Assembly: GCA_017405875.1 (NCBI GenBank)
Contig: JAFQZM010000025.1
Location: forward strand, 119,688 to 183,687
Source of the DNA: a bacterium
GTDB taxonomy: Bacteria > UBP6 > UBA1177
DNA: 64,000 nt
Direction: 5' to 3'
Numbering within the stretch: the stretch's first letter is position 1; each line of letters opens with the position of its first letter. Shown here in pieces: positions 17,222 through 26,004 of this stretch. The translations under genes and the position numbers were made by a program. The notes under the pieces are model-generated. The model was not told where the DNA came from, searched no databases, and was given only the letters and a program-made list of their open reading frames with translations.

Positions 17222-18001
17222 TTACATCATCCCGAGATATTTCATAGCCTTTTTTATGTCTTCCCAGACAGGCCGCTTGTAGGCTTCATTTCTGAGCAGA
17301 GCGCTGGGATGGTAAGTAACGAAAACCTTTATTCCTTCATATTCGTAGGTCGCTTCGCGCGCTTTCGACATTGAGCTTTCAATGCCAAGCAGATTTTTCA
17401 TCGCGACTTTTCCGAGTAAAATCAAAACCTTAGGATTCACGATCCGAATCTGTTCCTTCAAGAAACCGATGCAGCACTGAGCCTCGTCCGGCATCGGATC
17501 GCGGTTTGCCGGAGGTCTGCACTTCACGACATTCGCGATATAAACCTGTTCTCGCGGGATTTTCATTCCGTTTTCGATTATTTTAGTAAGAAGCTGCCCC
17601 GCCTTTCCGACAAAAGGTCTGCCGGAGAGATCCTCGTCTTCACCCGGTCCTTCGCCGATGAACATGATGTCGGCATCTGGATTGCCTTCGCCGAAAACCA
17701 TATTCGTCCGCTTTGCTGCAAGGCGGCATGCTGAACATCTTCCGGCTTTTATGCGCACTTTTTCAAGCGGCGGCAGAGAGTCGTCAATAGGCTCTTCGAC
17801 ACTTTTAGCAGTTGCAGCTGCCGAAACCGAAGCTGTTTTCGGAAGCGGAATAAAACCTGCCTCTCTGAAATATTCGGCAATCTTTTCTGAAATCGAGGAA
17901 TTTATCTCTTCCGCGAATTTTTCATTGAAAGTGAATGCCTGGAGTTTCTGCTGCCAGAGCAGCCACGCTTCAAGCGATTCGGGAGAAACTGACGGGATCA
18001 A
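17222..18001 (-). CDS. Family 4 uracil-DNA glycosylase (iron-sulfur type)
   Basis: Removes uracil from DNA. The C-terminal 190 residues are a family-4 UDG domain: CSACRL and the CRPPANRDP segment provide iron-sulfur Cys ligands, GEGPGEDED is the catalytic motif and HPSALLR the C-terminal His motif. The first about 70 residues are a variable extension. The TTG start at 18001 overlaps the TGA stop of the HEAT-repeat gene (shared bases TTGA), indicating translational coupling. Family 4 enzymes are common in anaerobes and thermophiles. It fits functionally with dCMP deaminase elsewhere in the window, but the two are not linked. Confidence 0.93.
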   Translation of the reverse strand: MIPSVSPESLEAWLLWQQKLQAFTFNEKFAEEINSSISEKIAEYFREAGFIPLPKTASVSAAATAKSVEEPIDDSLPPLEKVRIKAGRCSACRLAAKRTNMVFGEGNPDADIMFIGEGPGEDEDLSGRPFVGKAGQLLTKIIENGMKIPREQVYIANVVKCRPPANRDPMPDEAQCCIGFLKEQIRIVNPKVLILLGKVAMKNLLGIESSMSKAREATYEYEGIKVFVTYHPSALLRNEAYKRPVWEDIKKAMKYLGMM

Positions 18002-19515
18002 TTTTTTTCTCTGCCGTACCTGAGAATAAACAAATTGTCTTCGATGGCATTAGCTGCCTCTTCGCGGACTTTCGGATCAGTTTCTTCGCTTACGAGCTTT
18101 TTAAGGTATTCCTGAACCGATTTGTCGCCGATTTTTGCAATCGACTGAATACCTATCGACTTCGCAAGAATCGATTTTTCACGAACGATGAAGTCGTAAA
18201 GCGGTTTCGCGCCGCCGGCATTTCCGAGCTGACCGATCGACATAGCGGCAGTCGTTCTGATCTCTTCCTTGGAATCTTCGTTCAGAACCTGAATGAGGAA
18301 AGGAAGCGACTCGGCGAACTGATAAGTTCCTACAACCGAAAGAATCGTCTTTTTCCAGTAGGAATCGCTGCTTTTATTGAAAAGTCCGATAAGTGATTCC
18401 GCCACGCTTTTCGATTTTACTCTGTTGAAATAATTGTTGAACTCAAGTTTTCTTTCGGAAACTCTTTCGTTTGTCGCAGCTTTAAGAACAAGTTCGACAA
18501 GGTCTGCACCGTCGTATTCCGCAATGATTGCGAGAACTTTTGCAAGCCAGTCTGCATCTCCGCTGTCAAGCTGCGAAGAGATAAGTCTTATTGTATCGGG
18601 AGAATCAATCTCGATGAGCGCTCTGACAAAAACCTCTTTGTTCGTTGCCGGTTTCTGATACGGGAAGCACTCACTCGAAGACGGAGCATAAAGGCTGATT
18701 TTATTGAGTATTTTTCCTATTACCGGAACACTCTGCTTTGAGTAGAGATTCATTGCAGCATAACCGAAAGCGGTCTGATTGTCGGCATTGAAGCCTTCAG
18801 CCTTGGTCAGAATGTTCTGATTGAAGTAAAGCTCGCCTTTGATTTCGCCCGAAAATTTAACTGCAAGGCAGGAAAGCGTATCGGTTCCGGCAATGAAAGA
18901 GTTGTACTTCTCATCGTCAATCGAAAGTCCGCCGAGTTTCGCAACTGCAAGAGCCGTACGGAGCGATGCGGCATCCTTTTTCTCGATGAACTCGTTTACG
19001 AGCTGGTCGAAAGTCTCTTTCGTCGAGTCGTTCTGCATATTGTCCGCTTTTTCACGGATCGCCTTTATCGCAACTTCAAGAAGCCTTTCGTCAAACATCT
19101 GCCAGAAGTTGATCAGATAAGGCGTATTGAAAGAGAAGTTCGCCTTGTTGTCTCTCGAAATCGGAATCGTGATGCTGTCTTCAAGCAGCTTATAATCTTT
19201 AGCTCCTTTCTTGAGGATAAAGACGTAACCGTCACCTTTTTTGTAGGCGTCTCTTTTATAGCGGAGTCTGATTCTTTCGTTGTCGAGACCGCTGATCTCG
19301 ATATCGCCCGAAGCATCACCGACATAAACTTTGTCGACCATGACTTTTGCTTTGGTTTTTCCGCCCTGAATATACTTTCCGAGAATGATCGTGTCTGCAC
19401 TTTCAACAGATTTGACGAAATTTTCATCCTTGAGCTGAACTTTATCGTCGAGAACCGACTGCCCGAAAAGCGAAGAAGTCAAGAAAATAACTAATAAAAA
19501 CACCACCTTAAACAT
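17998..19515 (-). CDS. Exported HEAT-repeat protein
   Basis: A 505-residue protein of unknown function with a signal peptide (about 1-18, ending LFGQS) and no lipobox, so it is probably periplasmic. The C-terminal third contains HEAT/PBS-type alpha-helical repeats (for example EEIRTTAAMSIGQLG and DPKVREEAANAIE). Such repeats make protein-binding surfaces. The middle part looks helical but is unassigned. It is coupled to the UDG gene by overlapping stop and start. Confidence 0.78.
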   Translation of the reverse strand: MFKVVFLLVIFLTSSLFGQSVLDDKVQLKDENFVKSVESADTIILGKYIQGGKTKAKVMVDKVYVGDASGDIEISGLDNERIRLRYKRDAYKKGDGYVFILKKGAKDYKLLEDSITIPISRDNKANFSFNTPYLINFWQMFDERLLEVAIKAIREKADNMQNDSTKETFDQLVNEFIEKKDAASLRTALAVAKLGGLSIDDEKYNSFIAGTDTLSCLAVKFSGEIKGELYFNQNILTKAEGFNADNQTAFGYAAMNLYSKQSVPVIGKILNKISLYAPSSSECFPYQKPATNKEVFVRALIEIDSPDTIRLISSQLDSGDADWLAKVLAIIAEYDGADLVELVLKAATNERVSERKLEFNNYFNRVKSKSVAESLIGLFNKSSDSYWKKTILSVVGTYQFAESLPFLIQVLNEDSKEEIRTTAAMSIGQLGNAGGAKPLYDFIVREKSILAKSIGIQSIAKIGDKSVQEYLKKLVSEETDPKVREEAANAIEDNLFILRYGREKN

Positions 19516-19605
19516 AGTAACACCCCCGTTTTAGGTAAGAACAAAATAATAATCCTTAATATTTATACAATAAAAAGGATTTTGTCAATAAAAAGAAAAC
19601 AACGG

Positions 19606-20736
19606 TTATATCGTGTAGGTGTATTTGAAATCGATCTGTCCGTCATAGAACTGCGGGAAAGGACGGGACCTTATCGCATCGAGGATGCAGTCTCCGAAAA
19701 GCGACGACTGGTATTTTTCGGTCGTGAAGTATGCGTCAAGGACAACTCCGCTGCCGGCAACGCGGACCATGAGTTCCATCGTTCCCATCATGTTGCGGTC
19801 GCCCTGCTCGTATCTGCTCTGATAACACTGAGTAATATCGGGAAGGAACTTGTTCATGTGCGAAGTGACATGTTTAGCCTCAAGTGTCGGCGGCAGATAA
19901 TCTTCTCTTCCGGCCCATGCTTTCTGAAGCGTTTCAAGGTCCGGAGGAGTCGTTACGAACTGGGTGTCAGCCGGTTTTGCCGGTCTTTTTATCAGGTCAC
20001 CTTCGACCTTTGCCTGACGTGCGATAAGCTCGACTATGCTCTTGAATTTGCGTTCCTCGGCATAACCGCGGGCCGTTTTACTTGTTTTGAAGTGGATTTT
20101 GTTGATATCTGCCCTGAATTCAAGAAGCGTTTTTACGACTTTTTCGTGACCGTTCATGCTTGCAAACATCAGCGCGCTGATGCCGTCAACCGTTACATCG
20201 TTGATTTTCGCATTGTTGTAAAGCAGGAATCTGACCATTTCGTCGTGACCGTAACGCGCGGCATCCATGAGCGGAGTCTCTTTGTATCTGTCGGAATTGT
20301 TGACGGCAGCACCTTTTTCAACAAGGAATTTTACGACTTCGAGGTGACCTTTTTTTGCCGCCCAGGAAAGCGGAGTTTCGTCGCGGTAGCCGTCCATTAC
20401 GTCAACGTAAGCCTGCTTTGCAACGAGCTTTTTAACAAGTTCGAGATTTCCGTTCCATGCAGCCCAGTGAAGCGGATAGACGCCGCTTTTGTTTTTCGCA
20501 TTTACATCAGCACCGGCAGCAAGAAATTTGTCGGCAAGTGCGTCATCGTTAAGTCTTACAGCTTCGACGAAAGCGTCGGGATCATTGGAAACTTTGATGT
20601 TTTTTGATGAAGACGACTTCTTTTCAGTCTGTGCAGAAGCACTTTTCTGCGGTTCGCCGTCCGATTTGGTTTCGGAAGTTCCGCATGAAACAAAAATAAC
20701 GAAAACAAGCAAGAAAAGGAAACGAATAATTTTCAT
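19606..20736 (-). CDS. Ankyrin-repeat lipoprotein with AgmX/PglI-type C-terminal domain
   Basis: A 376-residue lipoprotein: lipobox VFVSC at about residue 14-18, a Ser/Lys-rich linker, about five ankyrin repeats (residues 50-235, motifs such as PLHWAAWNGNLELVKKL), and a C-terminal domain with a Cys pair and the pattern MELMVRVAGSGVV...GDCILDAIRSRPFP. That pattern matches the AgmX/PglI C-terminal module, which is best known from Myxococcota gliding and TonB-like proteins. The ATG at 20736 was chosen because GGGAGGAG immediately upstream is its ribosome-binding site. Last gene of a three-gene operon with the MCE protein and the lipoprotein at 20761. Confidence 0.83.
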   Translation of the reverse strand: MKIIRFLFLLVFVIFVSCGTSETKSDGEPQKSASAQTEKKSSSSKNIKVSNDPDAFVEAVRLNDDALADKFLAAGADVNAKNKSGVYPLHWAAWNGNLELVKKLVAKQAYVDVMDGYRDETPLSWAAKKGHLEVVKFLVEKGAAVNNSDRYKETPLMDAARYGHDEMVRFLLYNNAKINDVTVDGISALMFASMNGHEKVVKTLLEFRADINKIHFKTSKTARGYAEERKFKSIVELIARQAKVEGDLIKRPAKPADTQFVTTPPDLETLQKAWAGREDYLPPTLEAKHVTSHMNKFLPDITQCYQSRYEQGDRNMMGTMELMVRVAGSGVVLDAYFTTEKYQSSLFGDCILDAIRSRPFPQFYDGQIDFKYTYTI

Positions 20737-20760
20737 AACTCCTCCCATTTATTTACCAGT

Positions 20761-21417
20761 CTATTCAGAAACAACGAGTTCCATTCTCTTTTTTACAAGT
20801 CCGGCATTCTGTACGTCGCCGTGCTTTTCGAAATATGCAAGCTGCAGCGCGAGATATTTGAGAACAGCCTTTTTCCAACCTTCTTTTGAAGCCGCTTTGA
20901 TTGCAGTTCCCGCAGTTTCGGCATCGTAACAGTTGTTTTTCACAAGAAACGAAGCCTTTATCAGAAGAGTTGCAGGATCTTTTTCCGAAGAAAGAGCCGA
21001 ATTTGCCTTTTCTACGCTGCAATTCTGCGAAAATTCAACAATATCACGGTATTTTTTCGGGGCATCTTCCGATTTCCGCGTTTTTCCGGAAACGAATTTG
21101 TAATATGCGATATTCTCTTCGTTTTTCAAAAGCGGAAGCATGTCGGCAGCTTCACGGCACTCCGAATATTCAAGAAGTGCGAACTCTGCGAGACATTTCG
21201 TAAGATAGGCCTTCACAATCTCGTCGGGATCGACAGTCATTCTGAAATCGTCAAGCATTTTGTCGAAATATTTCGAGACATAAAGCTCGTTTCCAATGAA
21301 ACTGCTTTCAATGAAATTCACCGTATCTGCACCGGCATTCTGTCTCCATGTCGGAATATGACCCGCGCCGCATGAAATCAGGAGAAAAAGCGGTAAAACG
21401 AAGAGAAAAACTTTCAT
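20761..21417 (-). CDS. Helical lipoprotein, TPR-like
   Basis: A 218-residue lipoprotein with lipobox FLLISC (about residue 11-16). The mature part is entirely helical with TPR-like spacing (AYLTKCLAEFALLEYSECREA) but no clear repeat consensus. Its ATG overlaps the TAA stop of the upstream MCE gene (TAATG), so the two are translated together. That suggests a role in the same envelope lipid-transport process; this is inferred from context only. Confidence 0.7.
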   Translation of the reverse strand: MKVFLFVLPLFLLISCGAGHIPTWRQNAGADTVNFIESSFIGNELYVSKYFDKMLDDFRMTVDPDEIVKAYLTKCLAEFALLEYSECREAADMLPLLKNEENIAYYKFVSGKTRKSEDAPKKYRDIVEFSQNCSVEKANSALSSEKDPATLLIKASFLVKNNCYDAETAGTAIKAASKEGWKKAVLKYLALQLAYFEKHGDVQNAGLVKKRMELVVSE

Positions 21418-22358
21418 TACGGCAGCTCCAGTTCCTTGTTTTGAGTCGTCGGCAGCACGCTGCGGACGTCTTTGACCATCGAATTTACCGAGTTGATGAT
21501 AGAATCGAGATCCTTCCTCAGAACGTCCATATCCTTCGTTCCTTCCTGAAGATTCTCGCCCGATTTGATGAGAGATGCGATCAGAATGTCCAGATCGGCC
21601 ATTTTTTTGTTCACATCTTCAACTATCGCATTGACTTTGGAGAGCGTTCCATCGTCGCCCAGAATCTGATCGTCGGCTTTTACAAGCGTTTTATTGGCGT
21701 TGCTGACCAGAGTTTCGATCTCACCAAGAGAGTTGTTGAGGTGCGCCACGCCCTCGCGGAACTGCGCCGCAGCAGCCTTGTCGCCTGCCATCATCTCGAT
21801 TATGCCGCGTTTCTGCGCCAGATCGTTAGTGATTTTCTCAACATGGACAAGAGTTTTGTTAAGATGACTTTTTTCATCGGTCAGAGTTTTGAGATTAGTC
21901 GCAATCTCGTCGATTTTTTCAACCATCGGCTGAAGTTTTTTGATGACTTCGTTGATGTCGTCAACCATCTGCGTTTCAAAAACATAGCTGTTGTCTGCAA
22001 AAGTCTCCGTGAGATTCGGAGTCGTCACGATAAATCTTGAAGAACCGATGAGCGGTCTTTCAAGGGTGAAAACGGAGCTTTTGTTGATGCGGTGCGCGTG
22101 TTCTTCCGGTACTTTGACGAGAACGAGAACGGTTCCCTTGTTGTCAAGCTCGAATTTTTCTACTTTTCCGATCTCAAAACCCGAAAAGAGAAGCGGCATT
22201 CCTTCCGTGATACCCTCGCCGGTAGAGGATGAAAGGGTAAAATAAAGATGGTTGGTAAAAACGTTTTTCTTTACGAGAATAAACACAACAAAACACGCAA
22301 TCATCACAAGCGACAAAAGCAGGAACAAGCCGACTCTGAAATTAGCGGAACTCTTCAA
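21417..22358 (-). CDS. MlaD/MCE-domain protein (no permease or ATPase beside it)
   Basis: MCE proteins bind lipids between the membranes. The 313-residue protein has one N-terminal membrane anchor (about 8-28), an MCE domain (about 38-120, with GMPLLFSGFEIGKVEKFEL), then a long coiled coil to the C-terminus, as in tunnel-forming MCE proteins. No mlaE or mlaF gene is adjacent; the only permease and ATPase in the window are at 57951-59476. It starts with TTG at 22358 after a weak GGGTG. It heads an operon with two lipoproteins. Confidence 0.85.
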   Translation of the reverse strand: MKSSANFRVGLFLLLSLVMIACFVVFILVKKNVFTNHLYFTLSSSTGEGITEGMPLLFSGFEIGKVEKFELDNKGTVLVLVKVPEEHAHRINKSSVFTLERPLIGSSRFIVTTPNLTETFADNSYVFETQMVDDINEVIKKLQPMVEKIDEIATNLKTLTDEKSHLNKTLVHVEKITNDLAQKRGIIEMMAGDKAAAAQFREGVAHLNNSLGEIETLVSNANKTLVKADDQILGDDGTLSKVNAIVEDVNKKMADLDILIASLIKSGENLQEGTKDMDVLRKDLDSIINSVNSMVKDVRSVLPTTQNKELELP

Positions 22359-22449
22359 AATTCACCCGAAGAACAAAATTAAAACAAAAAACGGAATATT
22401 ATAAGGATAAAGGAAATTAAGTAAAATTTTAAGCGATTTTTTCGTAAAA

Positions 22450-23571
22450 TCAGCGGATCGTCTTAAGAAATTCCTCGAAATACTTTATGAAAGTCTCGTT
22501 CTGATCCTTGAGACCGATCGAAAGTCTGAGCCAGTTCGGGAAGCCGTAGTTTGCAACGGGTCTGACGATGATGCCTTTGTGAAGCAGATAGTCGTAGCAG
22601 TCGCGGCCTGAAGTTGTCTCTTCGCCGACTTTGAAAAGCATGAAGTTTCCCTGCGTCGGCAGATATTCGACACCGAGTCTTTTGAACTCTTTGTAAAGAT
22701 AATCTCTTCCTTCGCGGTTGATCTTTATTGCGTTTTTGAGGTATTCCATGTCCTGAAGAGCGGCAATTCCTGCGACCTGAGCAAGTGAATTCGTGTTGAA
22801 AGGTTCACGGACGCGGTTCATGTAGTCAACGATCTCGGGAGTAGAAATCGCATAACCGAGTCTGATTCCGCTGAGACCGAAAGCCTTTGAAAGCGTTCTG
22901 CAGATGATCATGTTCGGGTGCATGTTTCTGTAGTCGAAGCCGTTCGGATAGTCGGGAGCGTCGGCGAAATCGAAGTAAGCCTCGTCGACAACGAGAATGA
23001 CTTCCTGCGGAACAGCCTTGAGAAGTTTTTCGAACTGAGCCTTCGGGTAGTAGGTTCCCGTCGGATTGTTCGGGTTGATGAGGCAGATCATCTTCGTTTT
23101 AGGCGTGACGGCTGCGATAAGTCCGTCGATATCGACAACGTGTTCTCTGGTCTGCGGAACAAGTTTCATTTTTATGTCGGCAGCCTTGAGGATGAGTTCG
23201 TAAGCGACGAAACCCTGCTCCGAAAGAACAACTTCCTCGTCGCCTTTGATGAGAGTTCTGATAGCGATGTCGATTACTTCGTTCGAGCCGTTTCCGACAA
23301 AAACTTCCTCGAATTTTATCTCTTCGCCTTTCTTTTTGTGGTATTCGACTATCGCGTTTTTGAGATAGTAAGCGTTGCCGTCAGGGTAGTAGTTAAGTTC
23401 GGAAAGCGCGTTGATCAGAGCTTCGCGGACTTTCGGGCTGATCCCCGTCGGGTTTTCGTTGCTCGCAAGTTTGATGGCGGAAGTAAGACCGAGCTCTCTT
23501 TCGACTTCCGAAATGGGTTTACCGGGTTTGTAAGGGGAAATAGCTTTGATGTTGTCACCGACTTTTACCAT
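22450..23571 (-). CDS. hisC: Histidinol-phosphate aminotransferase
   Basis: PLP-dependent aminotransferase of histidine synthesis that makes histidinol phosphate. The 373-residue length is normal. Visible motifs: LASNENP near residue 35, INPNNPTGT (about 165), VDEAYFDF (about 196), and the PLP-lysine motif TLSKAFGLSGIRLGY (about 226-240). No other his genes are nearby. HisC-like enzymes can also act on aromatic amino acids, so the substrate assignment is probable and not certain. Confidence 0.9.
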   Translation of the reverse strand: MVKVGDNIKAISPYKPGKPISEVERELGLTSAIKLASNENPTGISPKVREALINALSELNYYPDGNAYYLKNAIVEYHKKKGEEIKFEEVFVGNGSNEVIDIAIRTLIKGDEEVVLSEQGFVAYELILKAADIKMKLVPQTREHVVDIDGLIAAVTPKTKMICLINPNNPTGTYYPKAQFEKLLKAVPQEVILVVDEAYFDFADAPDYPNGFDYRNMHPNMIICRTLSKAFGLSGIRLGYAISTPEIVDYMNRVREPFNTNSLAQVAGIAALQDMEYLKNAIKINREGRDYLYKEFKRLGVEYLPTQGNFMLFKVGEETTSGRDCYDYLLHKGIIVRPVANYGFPNWLRLSIGLKDQNETFIKYFEEFLKTIR

Positions 23572-23646
23572 GTCACTCTCCTATTTGAAATTGTTAAAAC
23601 AGCCAAACTGCCTGCATAAATCGCACAAAAACGACCGGAAAACAAG

Positions 23647-24231
23647 TTATTTTCCGCTGTTTATGATTTTTTCGAACTCTTCGTAGGTGTGTTTGCCAGA
23701 AATCGTCGTGATGACGTTGCCGTTTTCGTCGGCAAGCGCCATGTAAGGCATGATGATGCCCGATTCAGCAAGCGATTCCGGCGCCTGAAGAACATCGAAC
23801 TGCGCGTTTTTGTCGGCGATTATCTTTTTTATCTTTCCCGGCATCGGATCAACGCTCACAGAAAGGATCTTCAGCGTCTGTTTGCCGTCTTCGTACTCAG
23901 CTTTGAGTTTATTGAGTTCGGGAAACATCGCGATGCACGGTTCGCACCAGCTAGCCCAGAAATCAACAAGTATCCTCTTTCCTTTGAAATCGCCGAATTT
24001 CACCTTTTCGCCGCTTTTTATTGAAACCATTTCAAAAGCGTGGATGTTTTTTCCTTTGTCGAAATCTTCACCCAAAATCTCGTTTTCAAGCCCTTTGACC
24101 TCGATCTCACCTTCATTCTGCGCCGTTTCCGCAGGTTTTACCTGCTTTTCGGCAGCCGGAGCCGCGTTTTTCGGCTCGTTGCAGGAGACCAGAAACAGAA
24201 AAACTAAAGCTGAAATCACGATTTTTTTCAT
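23647..24231 (-). CDS. TlpA-family thioredoxin-like lipoprotein
   Basis: A 194-residue envelope-anchored thiol-disulfide protein. Lipobox LFLVSC (about 12-17), an Ala/Glu-rich linker, then a TlpA/ResA-type thioredoxin domain with the active site WASWCEPC (about residue 90-97) and a cis-proline region near MPYMAL. It probably reduces or isomerises disulfides in exported Cys-rich proteins, of which there are many nearby. The ATG at 24231 follows GGAGG. A 16-bp-spaced promoter lies just upstream. Confidence 0.9.
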   Translation of the reverse strand: MKKIVISALVFLFLVSCNEPKNAAPAAEKQVKPAETAQNEGEIEVKGLENEILGEDFDKGKNIHAFEMVSIKSGEKVKFGDFKGKRILVDFWASWCEPCIAMFPELNKLKAEYEDGKQTLKILSVSVDPMPGKIKKIIADKNAQFDVLQAPESLAESGIIMPYMALADENGNVITTISGKHTYEEFEKIINSGK

Positions 24232-24263
24232 TTTATCCTCCGAAACAGATCAAAAACGCCTGA

Positions 24264-24291
24264 ATTTTAAAGAAAAACCGAGAAAAGACAA
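24264..24291 (-). promoter_or_regulatory. Promoter of the TlpA-like gene
   Basis: Minus-strand TTGTCT (24291-24286), 16-bp spacer, TAAAAT (24269-24264). A short GCCGC-TTT-GCGGC hairpin at 24302-24314 just upstream may end the preceding transcript. Confidence 0.6.
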
Positions 24292-24328
24292 GAATTGCGC
24301 CGCCGCTTTGCGGCTGAGTGGTGTGGAA

Positions 24329-25687
24329 TTATCTTACACAGCGGACGTAAGATGTTCTTTGTGTATCTTCAGAAATTATGTCGACAGAATGGCTTAAATT
24401 GAAGCGCAGATTCCATACTTGGTTTGTAATGTCGGTTACAGCAGAAGATGACCAAAGCTCGATATTGCTGTCATCGATTTCGCTGAAATAACCCGGAATT
24501 TCAGGGTAGTCCGACCTGCTGCATACACATGCGCCGTCAGAACAGCCGTTTCCCCATTCGCCTTCACAGATACCTTCCCATGCTCCGGCCTTGTCTGCTT
24601 CCATGTAAGAAAGCAGGTTGTTTTCACTTATCATGCATTCGCCTTCGGCTTTCATTTTCGGGCAGTTTTTAACGAGTTTTCTGAGTTCGTCGATATTCGG
24701 CAGTCTCCAGTCGGTATAACCGCATACTGAAAGGTTTTCACAGTAAGCGGAGGCTTCTTCCCAGTTCATTGTGCCTGAAGAAAGGGGAGACCACGTTGTG
24801 TCGTTGATCGTGTGGCATGCGTTGTATGTGTCGTCTGACCATTTTACCGTTTTGCAGTCGATTACTTCTCCGAATGAATCAGTGCATGCGCAGAGCTTGT
24901 CTTCTGTTTCAACGTCAAATATGGAGAGAAGTTCTTTCTTGTCAGTTGTAAGTTCTGCTCTCATGGCGAGTTTGAGTGTCTCTCCGGCAGTGAAAGTCTC
25001 GTTTTTGCCGTAGCAGACCTGAGTTTTTCCGAGAGGTGTTTTTTCACCTGTTTCCGGAAGATCGCTGTATTTGCTTGCCGCAATGATGCACTGTTTTACG
25101 CTGCTGAAGTCTTCTGAAAAAGCGAAGTCGTAGATCTGTGTCGTAGGAGCAGCCTCAACCGTATTGACTCCGTTGGCCTTCATTGTGTCGATATATTGGA
25201 TCGGAAAGTAGAAGTATACCATGGTTGTTGCGCGCCATCCTGAGTCCCTATTTGCGTCTGCAACGATTTGTGTTGAGATTGCATCGCCTGATCCTATAAA
25301 AAAGGTGTTCTGTTCTCCCTGAAAGAACTGTTTGCCGTAAATATCGGAAAATCCGAATGATACTTTTGTGTGGTCGGCAGGTTCAGGATCAATCATGTCT
25401 GCGTTTATTTTTCCCACACCTTTGAATGCGAAGAATGCTCCGCCGTTTTCATTTGCAGCAAGAAGCGAATCGTCGAGTTTGCACGGATCGTCGTTCGTAT
25501 CGGTGTCGGTATCATCGACCGGCGCGCCGATTTCACCTTCGGGAGCAGCGGTATCTGCGGCATCCGAACTGCCGTTATCGGCTGTCGTATCACCGGTGTC
25601 AGCGGTTTTTTCTTCCTTGTTGCCGCTGCCGCATCCGGCAAAAATCAGCAGCGCCAGAATGATTGTTAAAAACATCGCTTTTTTCAT
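24329..25687 (-). CDS. Lipoprotein with C-terminal Lcl/DUF1566 domain
   Basis: A 452-residue surface lipoprotein: lipobox FAGCG, a Thr/Asp/Ala-rich linker to about residue 70, an unassigned middle domain, and a C-terminal Lcl/DUF1566 domain with MNWEEASAYCENL, DWRLPNIDEL and the ending YVRCVR. A Cys-rich insertion (CEGEWGNGCSDGACVCS) sits within the Lcl domain. The ATG at 25687 is preceded by AAGGAGG; a longer upstream reading would place the ribosome-binding site inside the gene. Its upstream region is duplicated at 38852-38933. Confidence 0.85.
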   Translation of the reverse strand: MKKAMFLTIILALLIFAGCGSGNKEEKTADTGDTTADNGSSDAADTAAPEGEIGAPVDDTDTDTNDDPCKLDDSLLAANENGGAFFAFKGVGKINADMIDPEPADHTKVSFGFSDIYGKQFFQGEQNTFFIGSGDAISTQIVADANRDSGWRATTMVYFYFPIQYIDTMKANGVNTVEAAPTTQIYDFAFSEDFSSVKQCIIAASKYSDLPETGEKTPLGKTQVCYGKNETFTAGETLKLAMRAELTTDKKELLSIFDVETEDKLCACTDSFGEVIDCKTVKWSDDTYNACHTINDTTWSPLSSGTMNWEEASAYCENLSVCGYTDWRLPNIDELRKLVKNCPKMKAEGECMISENNLLSYMEADKAGAWEGICEGEWGNGCSDGACVCSRSDYPEIPGYFSEIDDSNIELWSSSAVTDITNQVWNLRFNLSHSVDIISEDTQRTSYVRCVR

Positions 25688-25720
25688 GTCGTCCTCCTTA
25701 AAGTTAAAAAAACAAACCAG

Positions 25721-25803
25721 ACATATATTTAGTACCACAAAATCCGATTTTTATTGAGAAAAATTTATCCCCCACGAAAATTTTTATAACTATTTGATTT
25801 TAT
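25721..25803 (-). promoter_or_regulatory. Conserved lipoprotein upstream element, copy 1 (G5 tract)
   Basis: This 83-bp A+T-rich segment, 34 bp upstream of the lipoprotein start at 25687, aligns along its whole length with 38852-38933, which lies upstream of another lipoprotein gene. Read on the minus strand it carries a G tract of 5 (25773-25769) where the other copy has 8. I cannot place -35 and -10 boxes with confidence. Confidence 0.6.
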
Positions 25804-25894
25804 AAAGAAATTTTTTGACCGAATTTTTGTGGTTTTTTGGTCAGAAAAAAAGAAACTTTTAGCCAAACCGCAGCGAACAGCCGGCGGGATCACA

Positions 25895-25957
25895 TTGCGC
25901 CGCGCCAATATATCGAAATATCGGGATATCGTTATATCGACAAGATTGGCGGCGCAA
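25895..25957. repeat. GC-armed intergenic palindrome, copy D
   Basis: Arms TTGCGCCG..CCAAT and ATTGGCGGCGCAA (one arm has two extra bases) enclose an A+T-rich core made of four degenerate ATATCG units. It sits just beyond the hnd operon terminator. Together with the upstream element at 25721-25803 it fills most of the 317 bases without genes between 25687 and 26005. Confidence 0.55.
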
Positions 25958-25982
25958 AAAAAAGCCCCGGCGAACCGGGGCT
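25956..25982 (-). terminator. Intrinsic terminator of the hndABCD operon
   Basis: An 8-bp stem AGCCCCGG/CCGGGGCT with loop CGAA (25963-25982) is followed on the minus strand by a run of eight or more T, 22 bases after the hndD stop codon. Confidence 0.93.
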
Positions 25983-26004
25983 GTAAATTGGCATAAAGCA
26001 GCGA

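Noticed and set aside
25721..25803. Sigma-54 promoter in the duplicated upstream element
   Set aside because: TGGTAC resembles the -24 box, but no GC is present at the -12 position in either copy.
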